Positions 1 through 12,200 of a DNA stretch of 64,000 nt are shown here, one piece after another. Below the pieces are notes generated by a model. That model did not search any database. It was given only the letters and a program-made list of their open reading frames with translations, and was not told the DNA's origin. Every line of letters begins with the position of its first letter. The first letter of the stretch is position 1. The position numbers and the translations under genes are program-made. The DNA lies in the NCBI GenBank assembly GCA_030549495.1, contig JAUIRK010000007.1:621001-685000 (forward strand), written 5' to 3'. The stretch is from Nectonema munidae. Lineage: Eukaryota; Nematomorpha; Nectonematoida; Nectonematidae.

Positions 1-1649
1 AACTTATCAAAGTCACCAAAATTTCATTAAAATCAGGAATTGAATTCTTAGTAGACGAATTTTCTGTGAAAGTAGCATTTATATGATCCATTGTAAATTC
101 TTGTTGAGAATTGACATTCATATTCAGCCAAGCGGAAAATTTGGTCGCAAAGATATCGCCTATATATACAAGATTTTCAACAAAATCAATGAATTTGGTT
201 GAAACTAAAAGATATTTTATGCAAAACAATGATCAAAATTTTGAATAGAGTGGAAGCGGAATTTTTTAGGTATAAAATTTTATCAGACTATCATAATGAT
301 TTGACGACAAAAATTGTATTGGTCGAAACAACAAGATCTTGAAGTTTCTAACTCTATTTCTAGAAATAGATTTGAACAAATTAAAAAATATTTTCATTTG
401 AAAAACAACTGTTGCATAGAAGCTGGAAATAAAATTGCTAAAATTGCGCCTTTGTATTCTCATATAAATAGTGTTTTGTTTTTTTGGAAGTATGGAAAAA
501 GAGATATCAATTGACGAACAGATGGTTCCTTATTTTGGGCGTCACTCTTGCAAGATGTTTATAAGAGGAAAACCTATAAGATTTGGATTTAAAAATTGGG
601 TTATGGCAACATCATCAGGTTTTCCAATTAGAGTTGAGTTATATAGTGGCGCTGATGGTAAGAAAAAAACCGGTGGTTTGGGGGTGAGTGTTATTACCGA
701 CTTGATAAAAAAAGTATACATTGATCCATCAAAACATTGTTTTTACTTTGATAATTTTTTTACTTCTTACTCTTTATTGAATAATTTGAAAAGTAAAAAG
801 ATAAGAGCAACTGGCACAATAAGAGAGAATAGAATGAATAATTGCAACTTTAGTGAAAATACTTTGGGAAAATCAAAAAGAGGGGATTTTATAGCATCTT
901 ACGATGGCGATGTGTTGATAGTAAAATGGAAGGACAATAAAGATGTGAATTTGGCAACGAACTTTGAAAATATTGAGCCTTTGTGCAATGTGTTGAGATG
1001 GTCTAAAGAAGACAAAAAGAAAGTATATGTCCAACAGCCATACTTGATCAATTCTTATAATCGCCATATGGGAGGTGTAGATCTCTTAGATCGAGCAGTA
1101 GGATGCTACCGTCCAAATATATCTTGGAAAAAGTGGTACGGATCGTTGATCATAAATTGCTTTTCGATAATGAGAATAGCTTCATGGAAAGTTCATCGAG
1201 CAACTGGTGGCAAAATGGATCAATTAGAGTTTACAAGATCAATTGTTTTAAGTCTGATCAAAAACCCAAGATCAGTAGAAAGAGGGGGGCCTTTTGGTAA
1301 AAGGGTAAAAATTTTGGCAAACTCTCTTTTTTTTCAAAAAAACAAAAATCTGGGGGGGGGGAGGGGGTTTTAAAAAAAATGAAAGGGGGGAGTGGGGTGT
1401 GGGAAGAACGGTTGTATAATCTTTGTTTTTTTGTTTATTATTTAAATAAATAGAGAGTTATATTTTTTTTTATAAAAAAAAAAATATATTCTCAATCATT
1501 TTTTATAAAAAGGGGAAAAGTTAATTTAGATAAGATGGTATTTTTTTTTTTGTTTTTTTTTTTTTTTTAATTTTTTTTTTTAAAAAATAAAATAAATTTA
1601 TATTTTTGTCAAATATTTTGAAATATAAAGGGTCTTGGGGTTTAATGGG
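1..1649 (+). mobile_element. piggyBac-type DNA transposon, left part outside window
   Basis: The element holds a piggyBac-like transposase on the plus strand. Its right end is supported by the terminal string TTTAATGGG directly followed by TTAA (1650-1653), the obligatory piggyBac target site. The left end lies before base 1. The 3' part (1340-1580) is a string of G, T and A homopolymers with no readable coding sequence, which may include consensus errors. Family assignment is from protein motifs; the exact right end is inferred from the TTAA rule. Confidence 0.7.
314..1373 (+). pseudogene. piggyBac transposase, frameshifted
   Basis: This is a DDE-type transposase of the piggyBac (PGBD) family, which cuts and pastes at TTAA sites. 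The part before about 480 (YWSKQQDLEV, SRNRFEQIKKYFHLKNN) matches the N-terminal region of the family. It lies in a different frame from the catalytic part beginning near 471, and the switch coincides with a T-run at 480-486. In the 3' frame the three expected aspartates are present, in SIDEQM, FYFDNFF and GGVDLLD. The C-terminus dissolves into a G-rich run, and the usual Cys-rich tail is not seen. Further N-terminal similarity (NLVETKRYFMQNN, near 200) is in yet another frame. The gene is therefore broken, though the catalytic core is well kept. Confidence 0.8.
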
Positions 1650-1904
1650 TTAACTGGTCTATTGGCTCATTTATCCAAATAGGAGTTTATTGTTAATAAT
1701 TTCAATAAAACCATTAAAATAAAACAATATTTTTCACTGTCTCGTTCAAGTTCTTGTACTTTTGTTTCTCTGAAATACCATGACTACAGTCTAATTATTT
1801 TAAAGAAATACCCTGTTTTGGAAATAATTAGTTTTTGGACTTATTTAGCCGAATAGATATAGGCAGTTCGAAATTAAATTTCCGGGAATTAACAATACTG
1901 GGAA

Positions 1905-2185
1905 TCAACTTATCAGGGTCACCAAAATTTCATTAAAATCAGGAATTGAATTCTTAGTAGACGAATTTGTCAAAGTAGCATTCATATGATCCATTGTAAT
2001 TCTTGTTATGAGATTTGACATTCATATTCACCAGCGGAAAATTTGGTCGCAAAGATATAGCCTATATATACAAGATTTTAATCAAAATCAATGAATTTGG
2101 TTGTAAAAAAGATTTTTAGTCACATTGTAAGCCAATATTTGAAAGGTTATCAGACTAATTCTAATGAATTGACTATAAAAGAAGA
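1905..2185 (+). repeat. Partial second copy of the first piggyBac element
   Basis: This stretch repeats bases 1-310 in the same orientation with roughly 90% identity by eye, for example the shared words AAAATTTCATTAAAATCAGG and GGAAAATTTGGTCGCAAAGA. It covers the N-terminal transposase region only and then stops. It abuts an oppositely oriented piggyBac piece from another subfamily. It is most likely a truncated second insertion of the same family. Confidence 0.75.
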
Positions 2186-2189
2186 TGTA

Positions 2190-2584
2190 AAAATGGAAAT
2201 CTTAAGTTTTAAATGATTTAAAATTTTGTTAAAATAACTGGCCGGGCAACATTGCCGTTCTTGGGGCCTGATGCTGCGCACGACACGTATGTTTAATCCT
2301 AACCCTGCATTAAAGTTGGGTTTCATTGTTCTTGTGCATCCGATATCTTTGCTTTTAAAGTGCTTCGTAAGCGGTATAGAGTTAAAGTAGTTGTCAATGT
2401 ATACGGCAAAGTTTCCATTTGTCAATGATTTATGCAAGCCCAGAACAACACTTGGTCCCACCAAACGTATCACTGTATTCATTTTTCGAGCCTTTGCCTT
2501 GATATATACTTCACAGTCGTAGAGATAACCCACATGCAGGTTTAGGTAGCAAACTTTGTATCCTGAGCAATTCCCTAGAAACAC
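2190..2584 (-). pseudogene. piggyBac transposase fragment, different subfamily
   Basis: The minus strand encodes a piece of a piggyBac transposase around the second catalytic aspartate (AVYIDNYFNSIPLTKHF), preceded by GPSVVLGLHKSL and followed by the KDIGCTRT stretch typical of the family. The first and third catalytic regions are missing. On the right, TTAATGGG followed by TTAA (2729-2732) looks like the element's outer end, so the piece is probably an internally deleted copy ending at 2728. It differs clearly in sequence from the piggyBac at the left window edge. Confidence 0.65.
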
Positions 2585-2732
2585 AAGGCCGCTGTTGCTA
2601 GGAGAAATAGGAAATCATAGAGGCAACCAGGAATTTTTAATAATTTTAGTTGAGTGTTGTTAACAAATTTAAAAACTATATCTTTCGACGGTTTTAAGCC
2701 AGTGGTACAAATTAATGGAATTAATGGGTTAA

Positions 2733-4090
2733 CCAATCATTAAAGTATGAAGGAAGTCAATTTTTAACATCCACAGTGTACCTATTAAACACATGTCTAA
2801 ATTATTTCTATATTAAAAAATCTATGTATTAAACTTAATTAAACACTTGTTCAAAACCATAATTGGTCAAAAAGTCGGCCAAAGCTTCTGTGGCCGAACC
2901 GCTCGGACAAAAATATCGAGGCTAAAACGTCCGCCCAGGGGTGAGAAGAAGGTTGTAAAAAGCATAGACATATAGTTTTAAGATTTAATATGCAGTGAAA
3001 TAGGAATTAACTTTATGGAAACACTAAAAAAGGGAGTGTAATTGACTTATCAAAATTAAATTTCGGCAGTGAATGTAAAAGTTTAGGAATGACTGCGCTA
3101 TACGCTAACCCTACAGATGGCGTGATTTCATATACTTACAACTACAAAGTGGATCAATTGGCACATTCCATAAAAAACAAAAAAATAAACTGTCATATCT
3201 GGAAGACAGTTTTCTCGAAGTGCTCTTAGTCATTTGAGCACTAGAACGCTGAAGACTAATGCTCTACTTTCTTTTCAATTAAATTTAATAGTTTTAAGAT
3301 GTAAGTTAAACTGTGGAAGGCACTCGAAGGGGGCATAGGTAAGCAAGAAAAAGACGCTAAACGAAAAAACAGGTAGTCTTCTTAAGAGTATTAAAAACAA
3401 AAACATATTCAACTTATTTTTAGTAGAAAATTCAAATGATTCTTGTGCAAAAAGTAACAAATTTACAAAATTAAGGTGATTAAATTTTCTGGTTAAAATT
3501 TATTATTCAAGTAAAAATGCAAAATGTTGTTTTTTTATCTAATAAGAGATGGATGTTTTTTAGCCAAAATAAGAACGTGCAGAAAAAAGTTTGCAAGCAT
3601 TGCTTCATGAAATGTTTTTCGGAAAGAAATTTAAAAAAAAAGGGATTGGATTCATAAGCTCTAAATCGAAGATGGAAGAAAGACAGTTACCCCAAAATAA
3701 AAGAATCAATTGTGACATTTGAATGAAAAACAAAACTTGGAAGAAATGTTTGGATGGAAAAATGTATCCATGCATTCGTTATTCATGTTTAAAATTTGAA
3801 TACTTCATAGCAGTACTTCAGTGAAGCCTAACTTTAACGACTGAACGCTGAGTTTCAATTTTTACAATTAATCTTATCCATTTTTGATCCTTGAAAGTGC
3901 AAGTGGTCTCTTAATACAGGTGTGTTGAATTACAAATAAATTGGTAATTTCTGATAAATTTTCATCTACGTCAAAAAGTTGAAATTATTTGCTTTTTGAT
4001 AAAATAATTTGTGAGACAAAATTCAGTACGTATATAGGTAAGGATGTGTATTAATACATTAATTAGCATCTAAAAAATAAGTAGTCTCAA
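2733..4090. other. AT-rich stretch without recognised gene
   Basis: No reading frame here looks like a protein I recognise on either strand. It should lie within the SLC4 gene's next intron, downstream of exon 6. I looked on the minus strand for the conserved SLC4 segment following the linker (the GEVDFLEKP region) and did not find it. Confidence 0.5.
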
Positions 4091-4145
4091 TCGATCCGAA
4101 GCTGCGACATTATAGCTAGGCCCAAAAGAGCTAGTTCCAAAAAAG

Positions 4146-4227
4146 CTAGTACCAAAACCGCTTTTATGATAAAAGAGCTAGCAGTGCATTTAAGCTATAA
4201 AAAAGATGTTAACCAAAATAGCTAATT
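4146..4227 (+). repeat. Left inverted repeat of the MULE
   Basis: It shares words such as TGATAAAAGAGCTAGCAGTG and TTAACCAAAATAGCTAATT with the reverse complement of 5942-6025, with scattered substitutions and one small indel. Confidence 0.75.
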
Positions 4228-4383
4228 CAAAAAAATGTAGACTTGATGAGCATTGAAAATGTAGCCTTGATTAGCCTTTAAAATATAGACTTGATTAGCC
4301 TTTAAAATGTAGCATTCAGTTTTCATTAAAAATTTTTCTTATTTAAGAATTAAATTAGTAGTATTCCACACATCATCATCGAA

Positions 4384-5766
4384 ATTATCAAGTTGGAGAA
4401 AGGAAAAGATTTGCTCAGCTACGATGGATTTTTGTACCGAGAAAATACAACAAACTAAACCAACCAGAACTGGAGATGTGTAATGAAGGGTTGTAGGGGA
4501 ACACTGAAAACTGTGCTGAACTACAAAGGAAATTGTGAAGTAAAAAGTGGACAAGAACATAATCATGCCCCAGGCAAGAGAAAATGTTAGAGTTGCTTTA
4601 AGTAAAATGAATAAGCCTCAAAAAATAAAGTGTACCACCACGAAGAGTTATTGCCAGTATAGTACAAGGGCTAGACAATGAAGCAATGGCCAACGTCCAT
4701 AAAAAGAGCGCTCCAAAAACGTATTCAACGCAGACGTAAGGTTGACGACCATTTTCCTGAACCTATATCAATTAGCGAATTGCAAATTCCAGAAGAATTT
4801 AAACAAACCCTTTTTACTGAGTGATGTAACAAAAAGATTCAAAGCGAATAAAAAAAGAGAGAAAAATATTTGAAATAATCATATACCCAAGTCAGCTTAT
4901 GCTCGATCAACTTGCCAATTCGAAAATATGGATGTGTGATGACACTTTCAAAATTGTTGCTAGAATATTTTATCTATACAATGCATGTTGTTAGAGAAGA
5001 TTTTCTCTTTCCATGTGTTTTGTTATGATGCCAGATAAAACTCAGTCAACATATGAACGAACATTTCGGATTTTGAGAGACAAGCGCTCAAACTGTCATC
5101 CTGAAAACGTAACCTTAGACTTCAAAAGGTCTGTTATTAATGCATTCATGACAGTGTTTCCTAATGCAAACGTAAATGGATGTTTCTTTCACCATCACAG
5201 CCAATATGGAGGAAAATACAAATCACTGGATTATCAAATATCTATATATCTGTTGCCAACTGCCGTCTTTATTGCAATATGTTGGCTGCTTTGGGGTTTC
5301 TAGATCCACCAGATGAAGTGAAAGATACATTTGAAGAGCTGAATGAAGACCTCGAACGTCTACAATTGGATGAAAAATTGCAAATATTTGAAGACACATA
5401 CATTGGTAAACGACAAAGAAGAGGAGGGAGATAATAAGCTTCATTTCCTATCGATTTGAAAATGATAGAACAAGGACAAATGACAAGCTAGAGGGATGGC
5501 ATCGTGCTATTCAAGGAATATATAACACTGCTCATCCAACCGTATGGCGCTTTCTTGAAGGAATTAAAGAAGAGAAAGCACTTCAGAGAAGCAATATAAA
5601 TGCGTATATCAGTGGAAAGCAACTACCTGTTAAAAAAAAGACTAAGAAAATCAACGATAGGCTCAAAAACTTGATTAACAAGCATATAAATAATGATATA
5701 TCTACTAAGGATTTTTTTTATAAGGAATCAGCTATAACATGGCGTGTTAAATTTGTCGCTTTTTAG
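4384..5766 (+). pseudogene. MULE transposase with N-terminal FLYWCH finger, decayed
   Basis: The order is typical of FLYWCH-type MULEs. A FLYWCH zinc finger (4384-4590) shows LLSYDGFLYRENTTN, NWRCVMKGCRGTL and HNHAP, with a TAA stop between the first two. An Arg-rich linker (near 4700-4800, RALQKRIQRRRKVDD) follows, then the MULE catalytic block (5013-5210: PDKTQSTYERTFRIL, NVTLDFKRSVINA, VNGCFFHHHSQ), the helical part (5290-5420, FLDPPDEV, FEDTYIG) and the C-terminal block (5460-5766: LEGWHRAIQ, HPTVWRFLEGIKEE). These blocks lie in different frames, so several frameshifts and at least one stop have accumulated. An AATAAA follows at about 5814. Confidence 0.8.
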
Positions 5767-5941
5767 CATTTTTAGTTATTTTTCTACTCAATTTGTTTTT
5801 TTATCTGTTTCTATAATAAAGTGTGTTCATTAAAACTATTACTGCTATACAATAATGTTTTATAAAATTATTGATTAGAATCTGATATATAATTTTTCAC
5901 GCACAAACACACATTTTAAGAAACATTACATTTGCCTGAAA

Positions 5942-6025
5942 CTAGCTAATTTGGTTAACAGCTCTTTTTGAACAAGCTCAAATGCACCGCTAGTTCTTTT
6001 ATCACAATAGCGATTTTGGTACTGG
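5942..6025 (-). repeat. Right inverted repeat of the MULE
   Basis: Reverse complement of 4146-4227, with about one mismatch in five bases. Confidence 0.75.
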
Positions 6026-6113
6026 CCATTTTGTCGGGTTGGAGCTGTTTTGTACTTAGCACTTTTGGATCGCACCCATACACTGAATAAGAAAATGATA
6101 AACGGAAAAGAAC

Positions 6114-6241
6114 CTTGTTCTGCTCATCTGTGTGAGGGGTGAGATCAGATATTTCTCGTTCGCTTTCTTGCTGCGCCAAGTTGTTCCCACTTTTAGAATG
6201 ACTTGAAGGCTCCATAGAAGAAAAGTTTTGAGCACTTCTAA
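6114..6241 (-). CDS. SLC4 exon 6 (likely)
   Basis: It follows a 47-bp intron with acceptor CTTATTTTTAG. It encodes [20 protein letters not shown] and an acidic polar tail, in keeping with the variable linker after the RSLADIG motif of SLC4 proteins. The donor (AAG then GTTCTT) is modest, phase 0. The MULE inverted repeat starts about 40 bp further on. Confidence 0.55.
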
Positions 6242-9200
6242 CTAAAAATAAGCGATACACAAATAAAGTGTAAGGGATAATAAATCACTTTTGGAAAGCG
6301 TGGCAATATGGTGCAGTTGATTCGAAGCCACTTGACGTAGCCTTGAACTCTTCAGGTATTGAGGTATGTGAGGAAGCGTGAGGAAGTTTGTGAGAAATTT
6401 GGATACGAACTCTTTATCTAATCTCTGGTTTGCGTTTACCAAACTACGAGTGAGGTTTTCTAGAAAGGAACAAAACATTAACACAATACGAGAATGTGTT
6501 ATTAGAGTAGCGCTCTCCAAAGTAGACTATATCTGAAGTTATTTCACATTTTATTTCAAAATTAATAAGGTATTATTTTGTAGATATCCAGCGAAACCGC
6601 CCAATATTTGACACTATAGGCACTCAATAAAAGCGGTGGATATACATGGAGGTAGAGGTTACATGAGTTTACAAGAACGCATTGAGACTTTGAAATTATT
6701 CACTAATTTACTGTAGTGATGATATTAATTTAAATGATCGATAATGATATCTTAGAAGACCAAAATAATTATACATGTTATGATTAACTAACATTTACAT
6801 GAACTTTTGCTTTTCGTTCAACAAATAAGCAAATATTTCTTTTTGGCTTATGATTGAAATAGCTTCAGGTAATAAACATAATGTTCGTTTTAACGATGTC
6901 TCAAGTGCATTCATGGACCAGCGATGTTGCCCGACTCTAAACACAAGGCCGAAAGCTGGTTCAAAGTACCTGCACTATAAGAAAGTGTACACATCTATAC
7001 ATATCAAGGAAGTTACGTGGGCTAGCAAAATAATTTCGAAAAGCCGCCTCCCCCTTATCTAAGGTCCAGAATCTAAAGATCCATAAATCAAATAACTCAT
7101 ATTTCAAAGAATATAAAATGTTTTTATTTATTGATTAGGCATTGATTCACTTATCAAAACTACATATCTTGCTATTCACCAAAATAATGATTTGTTTCAA
7201 TATTTTCCTTATAATATGTCGTATAACTTACATTCCTAATGGTCATATGATCTTGGAATAATAAATAAAGTTTACTAGTTAAAAAAAAGTTTTTCGAATT
7301 AATCTTTTATCATTTTGTAAAGAATATATAAATCTTGAAATATATTTTCTGCTTTTTATAAAATCATTTTACATAGATTTATTATGGGACAACATTTCAA
7401 TATATGATTACATATTTTGTTTCTTATTTCAAAATTATTTGCATAACTTTCAAAAAAGATAGTATAGCGCGATGAATATATTAAGTATGGATTTACAAAA
7501 ATTTTGCTAATGTTATTGAAAAACCTCAGTGTATGTTATGCTTGACAGTGCTGAAAAATGATTCTTTGCAAACAGGTAAGTTGAAAATTCATTTAATGCC
7601 AATGTACCAACAATTTCGTGTATTCTTTCAAACGTTGTGGGAAGAAGTTGAGTAAACAAAAAGTTGTGCAAGCTTTGAGTGTGCTAGAAGCACCATAGTG
7701 GCATTCTCTTTAAATAGCAAAGCAAAAAAAGCCTCACATAATTGGAAAAACTCCGACTGAGGTACTTAAAAAATCGAACTCCAAATACTTAGAAAAAAAT
7801 ATTTTAAAAAAGTTGATTTTGCAGGAGCTAAATATACAAATACAAGTTATGATGGATTTAGATTTACGTTATTTAAACAAATAAGCGGGGAGTCAGAGAA
7901 CATTCAATATATTTGAAGGGAAAAATAGAGTGAAAATTTATAATGAACACTCTTATGGAGTGTCTAAGGCTCTTTAATATAGAGAAGTCCAGCCCTATTT
8001 TTTGGAGGTACATTAAATGAAGGGACAAGCTTGTATTGTTAAATCCTATATTCAACTGATTTCTTTGTTTTGTCAAAATGGGATTTAGATCACTAAACCC
8101 AGTATAGTTGGTATTGGAAAATGTTAACAAAAATCTTCAACAAAGACCCTATTTAAATAATGGTAACGAATTCAAGCGATCTATGGACTAAATTAATTTT
8201 TTTTCGCAGAAATGAATCCGCGAAAAAAATTGATTCAGAAAATCTTTCAGTAGCTCGAAAGTTAATTGTTTGAAATTGTTTGACGCGTAAGCAGGATAAG
8301 TAAGCATCAAGTTAGCAGGTTATAGACAGAATCGAAGTAAAATGATGTTTCTTTTATGTTATTTTGTATATTCTCATTCAAGCATTTTTTGCATTTTGCG
8401 ATAATATTTTGGAGCAATTGATTTCGGGAAATTTGTCGTCGTCCCAAATTAGATGAGGCTGAAAAATATTGATCTACCGATGACATCAAAGATACTGGTG
8501 GCCTCCATGTCGAGTATGGTCAAGCCATTCAAGATGCACGTCCTCAGCTCCAACAAGGAGTGCAAGGAAAGCGTTGCGACTCGCGGCTTGCACCACCTAT
8601 CGCTCCCAGGTTCAACATCCTCTTCAAACTTGATCCACCTAAATAATAAAGGATTAAACTCGCTTCAACACATTTATGAGTGAAGTAACCTAGAAACTTG
8701 TTCCCAGTAGAGAGCGTCATCTTCGTGCTTTTTTAGTTGGTCCATCTGGATCAAGAGTCTCGGCATGTCGGCATCTTCTTCGCATTGCGAAAGGATAAAT
8801 TGAACACGCTCCGATGGATCAACTATCAAAATTAAATTACGATCATAAGTACATCCCCACTTTTCAAAAAACATTTCTAAGAAGTTTTCAGCATCACTTT
8901 ATTTTACAAGCAAATAATATGTAGAAATAGGAAAGATATCAAAAAAATTAGGATTTTAAAATATTACAAGACAACTGATTTTATTCAGGTATCTTAAAGC
9001 GTACTGCGCGGCGTACCTAGAACAAATGTCAATTTTGGAGTCCCTAAATCAAGGTTAGCAGGGGGATCACAAATACTGACGCTTGAACCCTTTGTTTCAC
9101 CACCTTTGTGCTAAAGTTTTGACGGTACTACTTTAAGCTATACTAAGCGTAAAGCTTTCATATTAAAATATCGCAAAAAAATGAAAGCATTTTATAATTG

Positions 9201-12200
9201 TATATATTTCAAAAATATTTTATCCATTCTACATAAAAATTGAACCATAATTCTTTACATTTTGAAGCTTTTTGTCGTATTTTTTTAATTATTTTCCATA
9301 AAAATATTTAGCTATGAACCTGGAGTTGAAGAACTTGAAAGCCAAGTCTACACAACCAGATTTTTCTCGAATTCACCGATGTTTAATCTATCAACTAGCG
9401 CATGCAAGATGATTCCACTGGATTAGCGGATTTAGGCGAGAGGGCCTTTGCTTATGCTTTTTTGAGCCCATCAATGTATACTTGAATTAAACTTAGTTTT
9501 AATTTTCTGAAAAAATAGCTCTTTATAATTAACTACAGTGGAACCTTGATATTAACGACATTCACGGTCCCATAACAACTGTCCCTTATATCAAGGTTGT
9601 CCTAGTATGAAGGTAACTAGTATCGTAGTATAAAGAGTAGAAATACAGAAAAATTTTGAATTGATAAACTTGTCTATTAATAATAATTAAAGTAGAATTT
9701 TTATTTAATTAGTTTTTCTTTTCAAAAAAGTTCTGTATAGAAGTTTGCTTTTGGAACTTCCCATTGCTTGCTATTTGTTCCGATCTTATTTTAACTTTGG
9801 AAAGCGAATTGAAGACTTCTCCAATGTCTTTTTGAAGGGAAAAGATTGAAGATCTGAAACTGCCTTTAAAGCCATATTGATGTTTTTAATTGGAGATTCA
9901 GATACTTCAGAATTCTCCCTTTCTTCTTCAAGCGGAGTAGCTTCCGAACTTCGGTCCTCTTTGTCCAATCTCTCTTCGAAGGCAATGTTAAATGTTTCGC
10001 AAGTTTGAACATGCTCATCTATTGAAATGAATTCATCTACCGACATAGGAAATACAGCTTTCTTGCAGTTTCAACAATAAGATTATTAAGCAAAATATTA
10101 TCTGTTTCTTCTGAAATGTCATTCTCCAAGCCAAGGTATCGTCATTGGAGGACGGCATCGTGAATCCGCATTTTATGAAGCATTTTTCAATGTGGATGCT
10201 TTAATCTGACGAACAACTTGACTGATCCACATTATTGCCTGTATAGGAGTCACTATTTCTTTGATGGAATCATTCTCAATTAGGCAAAGAACAGAGCGTA
10301 ACTAAAGTTTTTTTTATAATTGCTTTTGAAGTTTGCTATAACGCCATTATTAAGAGGTTGCAGAACAGATGTAGTGTTAGGATGCATGAAACAAATTTTT
10401 ATGTTCGAAAAACTAACTTTTATCACGTGGCTCGGTGCGTTATCAACAAATAAAAGTTTCACGTTTTTCCTTTATTAACTTTTGGTTAAAAATTTCTAAA
10501 ACGTTGAGGAAAATTTTATTTGTTGCCCATGCTTTTGAGTTGTGGTGATATTGAACAGGGAGAGAAGAAATGTTAATTTTTCCGATTACAATTGCCTTTT
10601 CAATTTCGCCAGTCCTATTTGTAAGCAATGCGACAGCCTAACGCTCTTTGTTTCGTTTACCTCCAGTGCATTCTTCCCCACGAACAGATAACGTACGAAT
10701 TGGTAAAGATCGGAAAAAAGAGCAGTCCCGTCCATGTTATATATATTTTTAGGTGAGTAATCCTGAATAATTTGAGGCAACCTTTCTTTCAATTGCTTTA
10801 CGTCTTTTAAAAACCAATACATCTATGGTTGGTAAATGTTCTCATCATTAAACCTGTATACTAAAAAAACACTTAGTTCTTTAACCATCTCCCTCCGAAT
10901 TAAGTTTTCATGAGAATTTTTCATGTCACACAATATTTTTTTACAAATTAATTTTAAATTAAAATTTTGATTACGACTTGTTAATATGAAGATAAGATAA
11001 TAGGAATTTTAGTTACTTATCGGGATATGAAGTATGAAATATTAAAAAAGTTTATTATGCAAAATAAAATGGAGCTAAAGCAACGATGTCTCGATCGGAA
11101 AAAGCATCACAACGTTTCAGAGAATGCTGAATTAGTATTAGATTTTAAAAGCCTTAGAAAATTTTTATCAGACGTTACTTGTCTAAACTTTATTAGTTTA
11201 TACTTAATGGTTTGTATAAAAAAAATCTCAAAATTCAATAAATTTTTTTCAACTAAATTTTTCAATAAAACGAGACATAGTAGTTCTTATTTAAAAAATA
11301 TTTTATAAATAAGAGTTTACAGATTTTTTATGAAATAAAAGTCGTAGACAAAAAAATAATTATTTAAGCAAAGTTTTTATTCAATAAAAAGGTAGAGTTG
11401 CGTATGCGCAAGGAAATAATGACCTGAAAAATCAACTTTATATTTACCCTTTTCGGAGGGAAATGTTACTGGTCTTCATGATTTTTTAACATAAAATGAA
11501 ATGTTTTAAAGATTCCATAAAAAGGGATATGCTAAAAACATTCCATTATATACTGATTAAAAAGACTTGAAGTTAGAAAGTATACCGTCTCTAACGCCTC
11601 CTGTTTCACCAGAGATCATGGCACAATGTAGATTGCGAAAAACTTTAAAATTATGAAGCCAACCATTTGAAGCTTTGAATGACTTAACATTTTTAGCTTC
11701 TGCTATTTTTCGCCCTTGCTCTTGCAACAGAGGTCCGGTTACGGGCACATTGATGTTTCTACAATGACAATACCAACACCATAGTTTTTTTATTTCTTGA
11801 AATGATGGTCGAAGGTATGTCCTTTTTCGATTGTCAATGATAAAGCATAAGTGTCCTTGATTGCGAATATTGAGGTTGTCCCTAATATTGAAGGGTATTT
11901 ACATATAAAAACCATTATATAAAAAACGGTCCTCAATGAATTGTCCTTACTTTTGAGATGTCCATTATGTTTGTTCAATAATTGTTTTTAGAACCAATAA
12001 ATTATTGAAGACTGTTCAAACATTTATTTTTAACCAATTTAAACTTTTGTTTTTGAACAATTTTTTTTGTTAAAGTATACATTGAAAGATTTTTCAGTTA
12101 ATATATATTTTATTAAAAATATCAAGGTTAAAAAGATCACGTTTTAGCTGAAAGATTCAATGAAGTTAAAAAAGGTGTTTTCGTTGTGACGTTTGCAAAT

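Larger units (their letters stand above)
4090..6075 (+). mobile_element. MULE (Mutator-like) transposon with FLYWCH finger
   Basis: Inverted repeats of about 82-84 bp (4146-4227 and 5942-6025, roughly 80% identical by eye) enclose a decayed MULE transposase gene. Weaker similarity continues outwards to about 4091 and 6073 (CGATCC and GGATCG). No convincing target-site duplication was found, so outer ends are approximate. The right end lies about 40 bp from the predicted splice donor of SLC4 exon 6, so the element sits in the following intron. Confidence 0.75.

Noticed and set aside
2880-2945. GGCCGAAC/CGGACA words resembling the repetitive MULE ends
   Set aside because: Too short and irregular, and no inverted partner was found.
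4339-4566. 75-codon minus-strand frame
   Set aside because: It is the shadow of the plus-strand FLYWCH domain.
5955-6260. 101-codon minus-strand frame as one gene
   Set aside because: Its left part is MULE inverted repeat. Only 6114-6241 fits as a spliced exon.
8307-8489. Continuation of SLC4 exon 4 into a 60-codon frame
   Set aside because: It is out of frame with exon 4 and would need a 19-bp intron. The donor at 8477 pairs in phase with a better exon at 6459.
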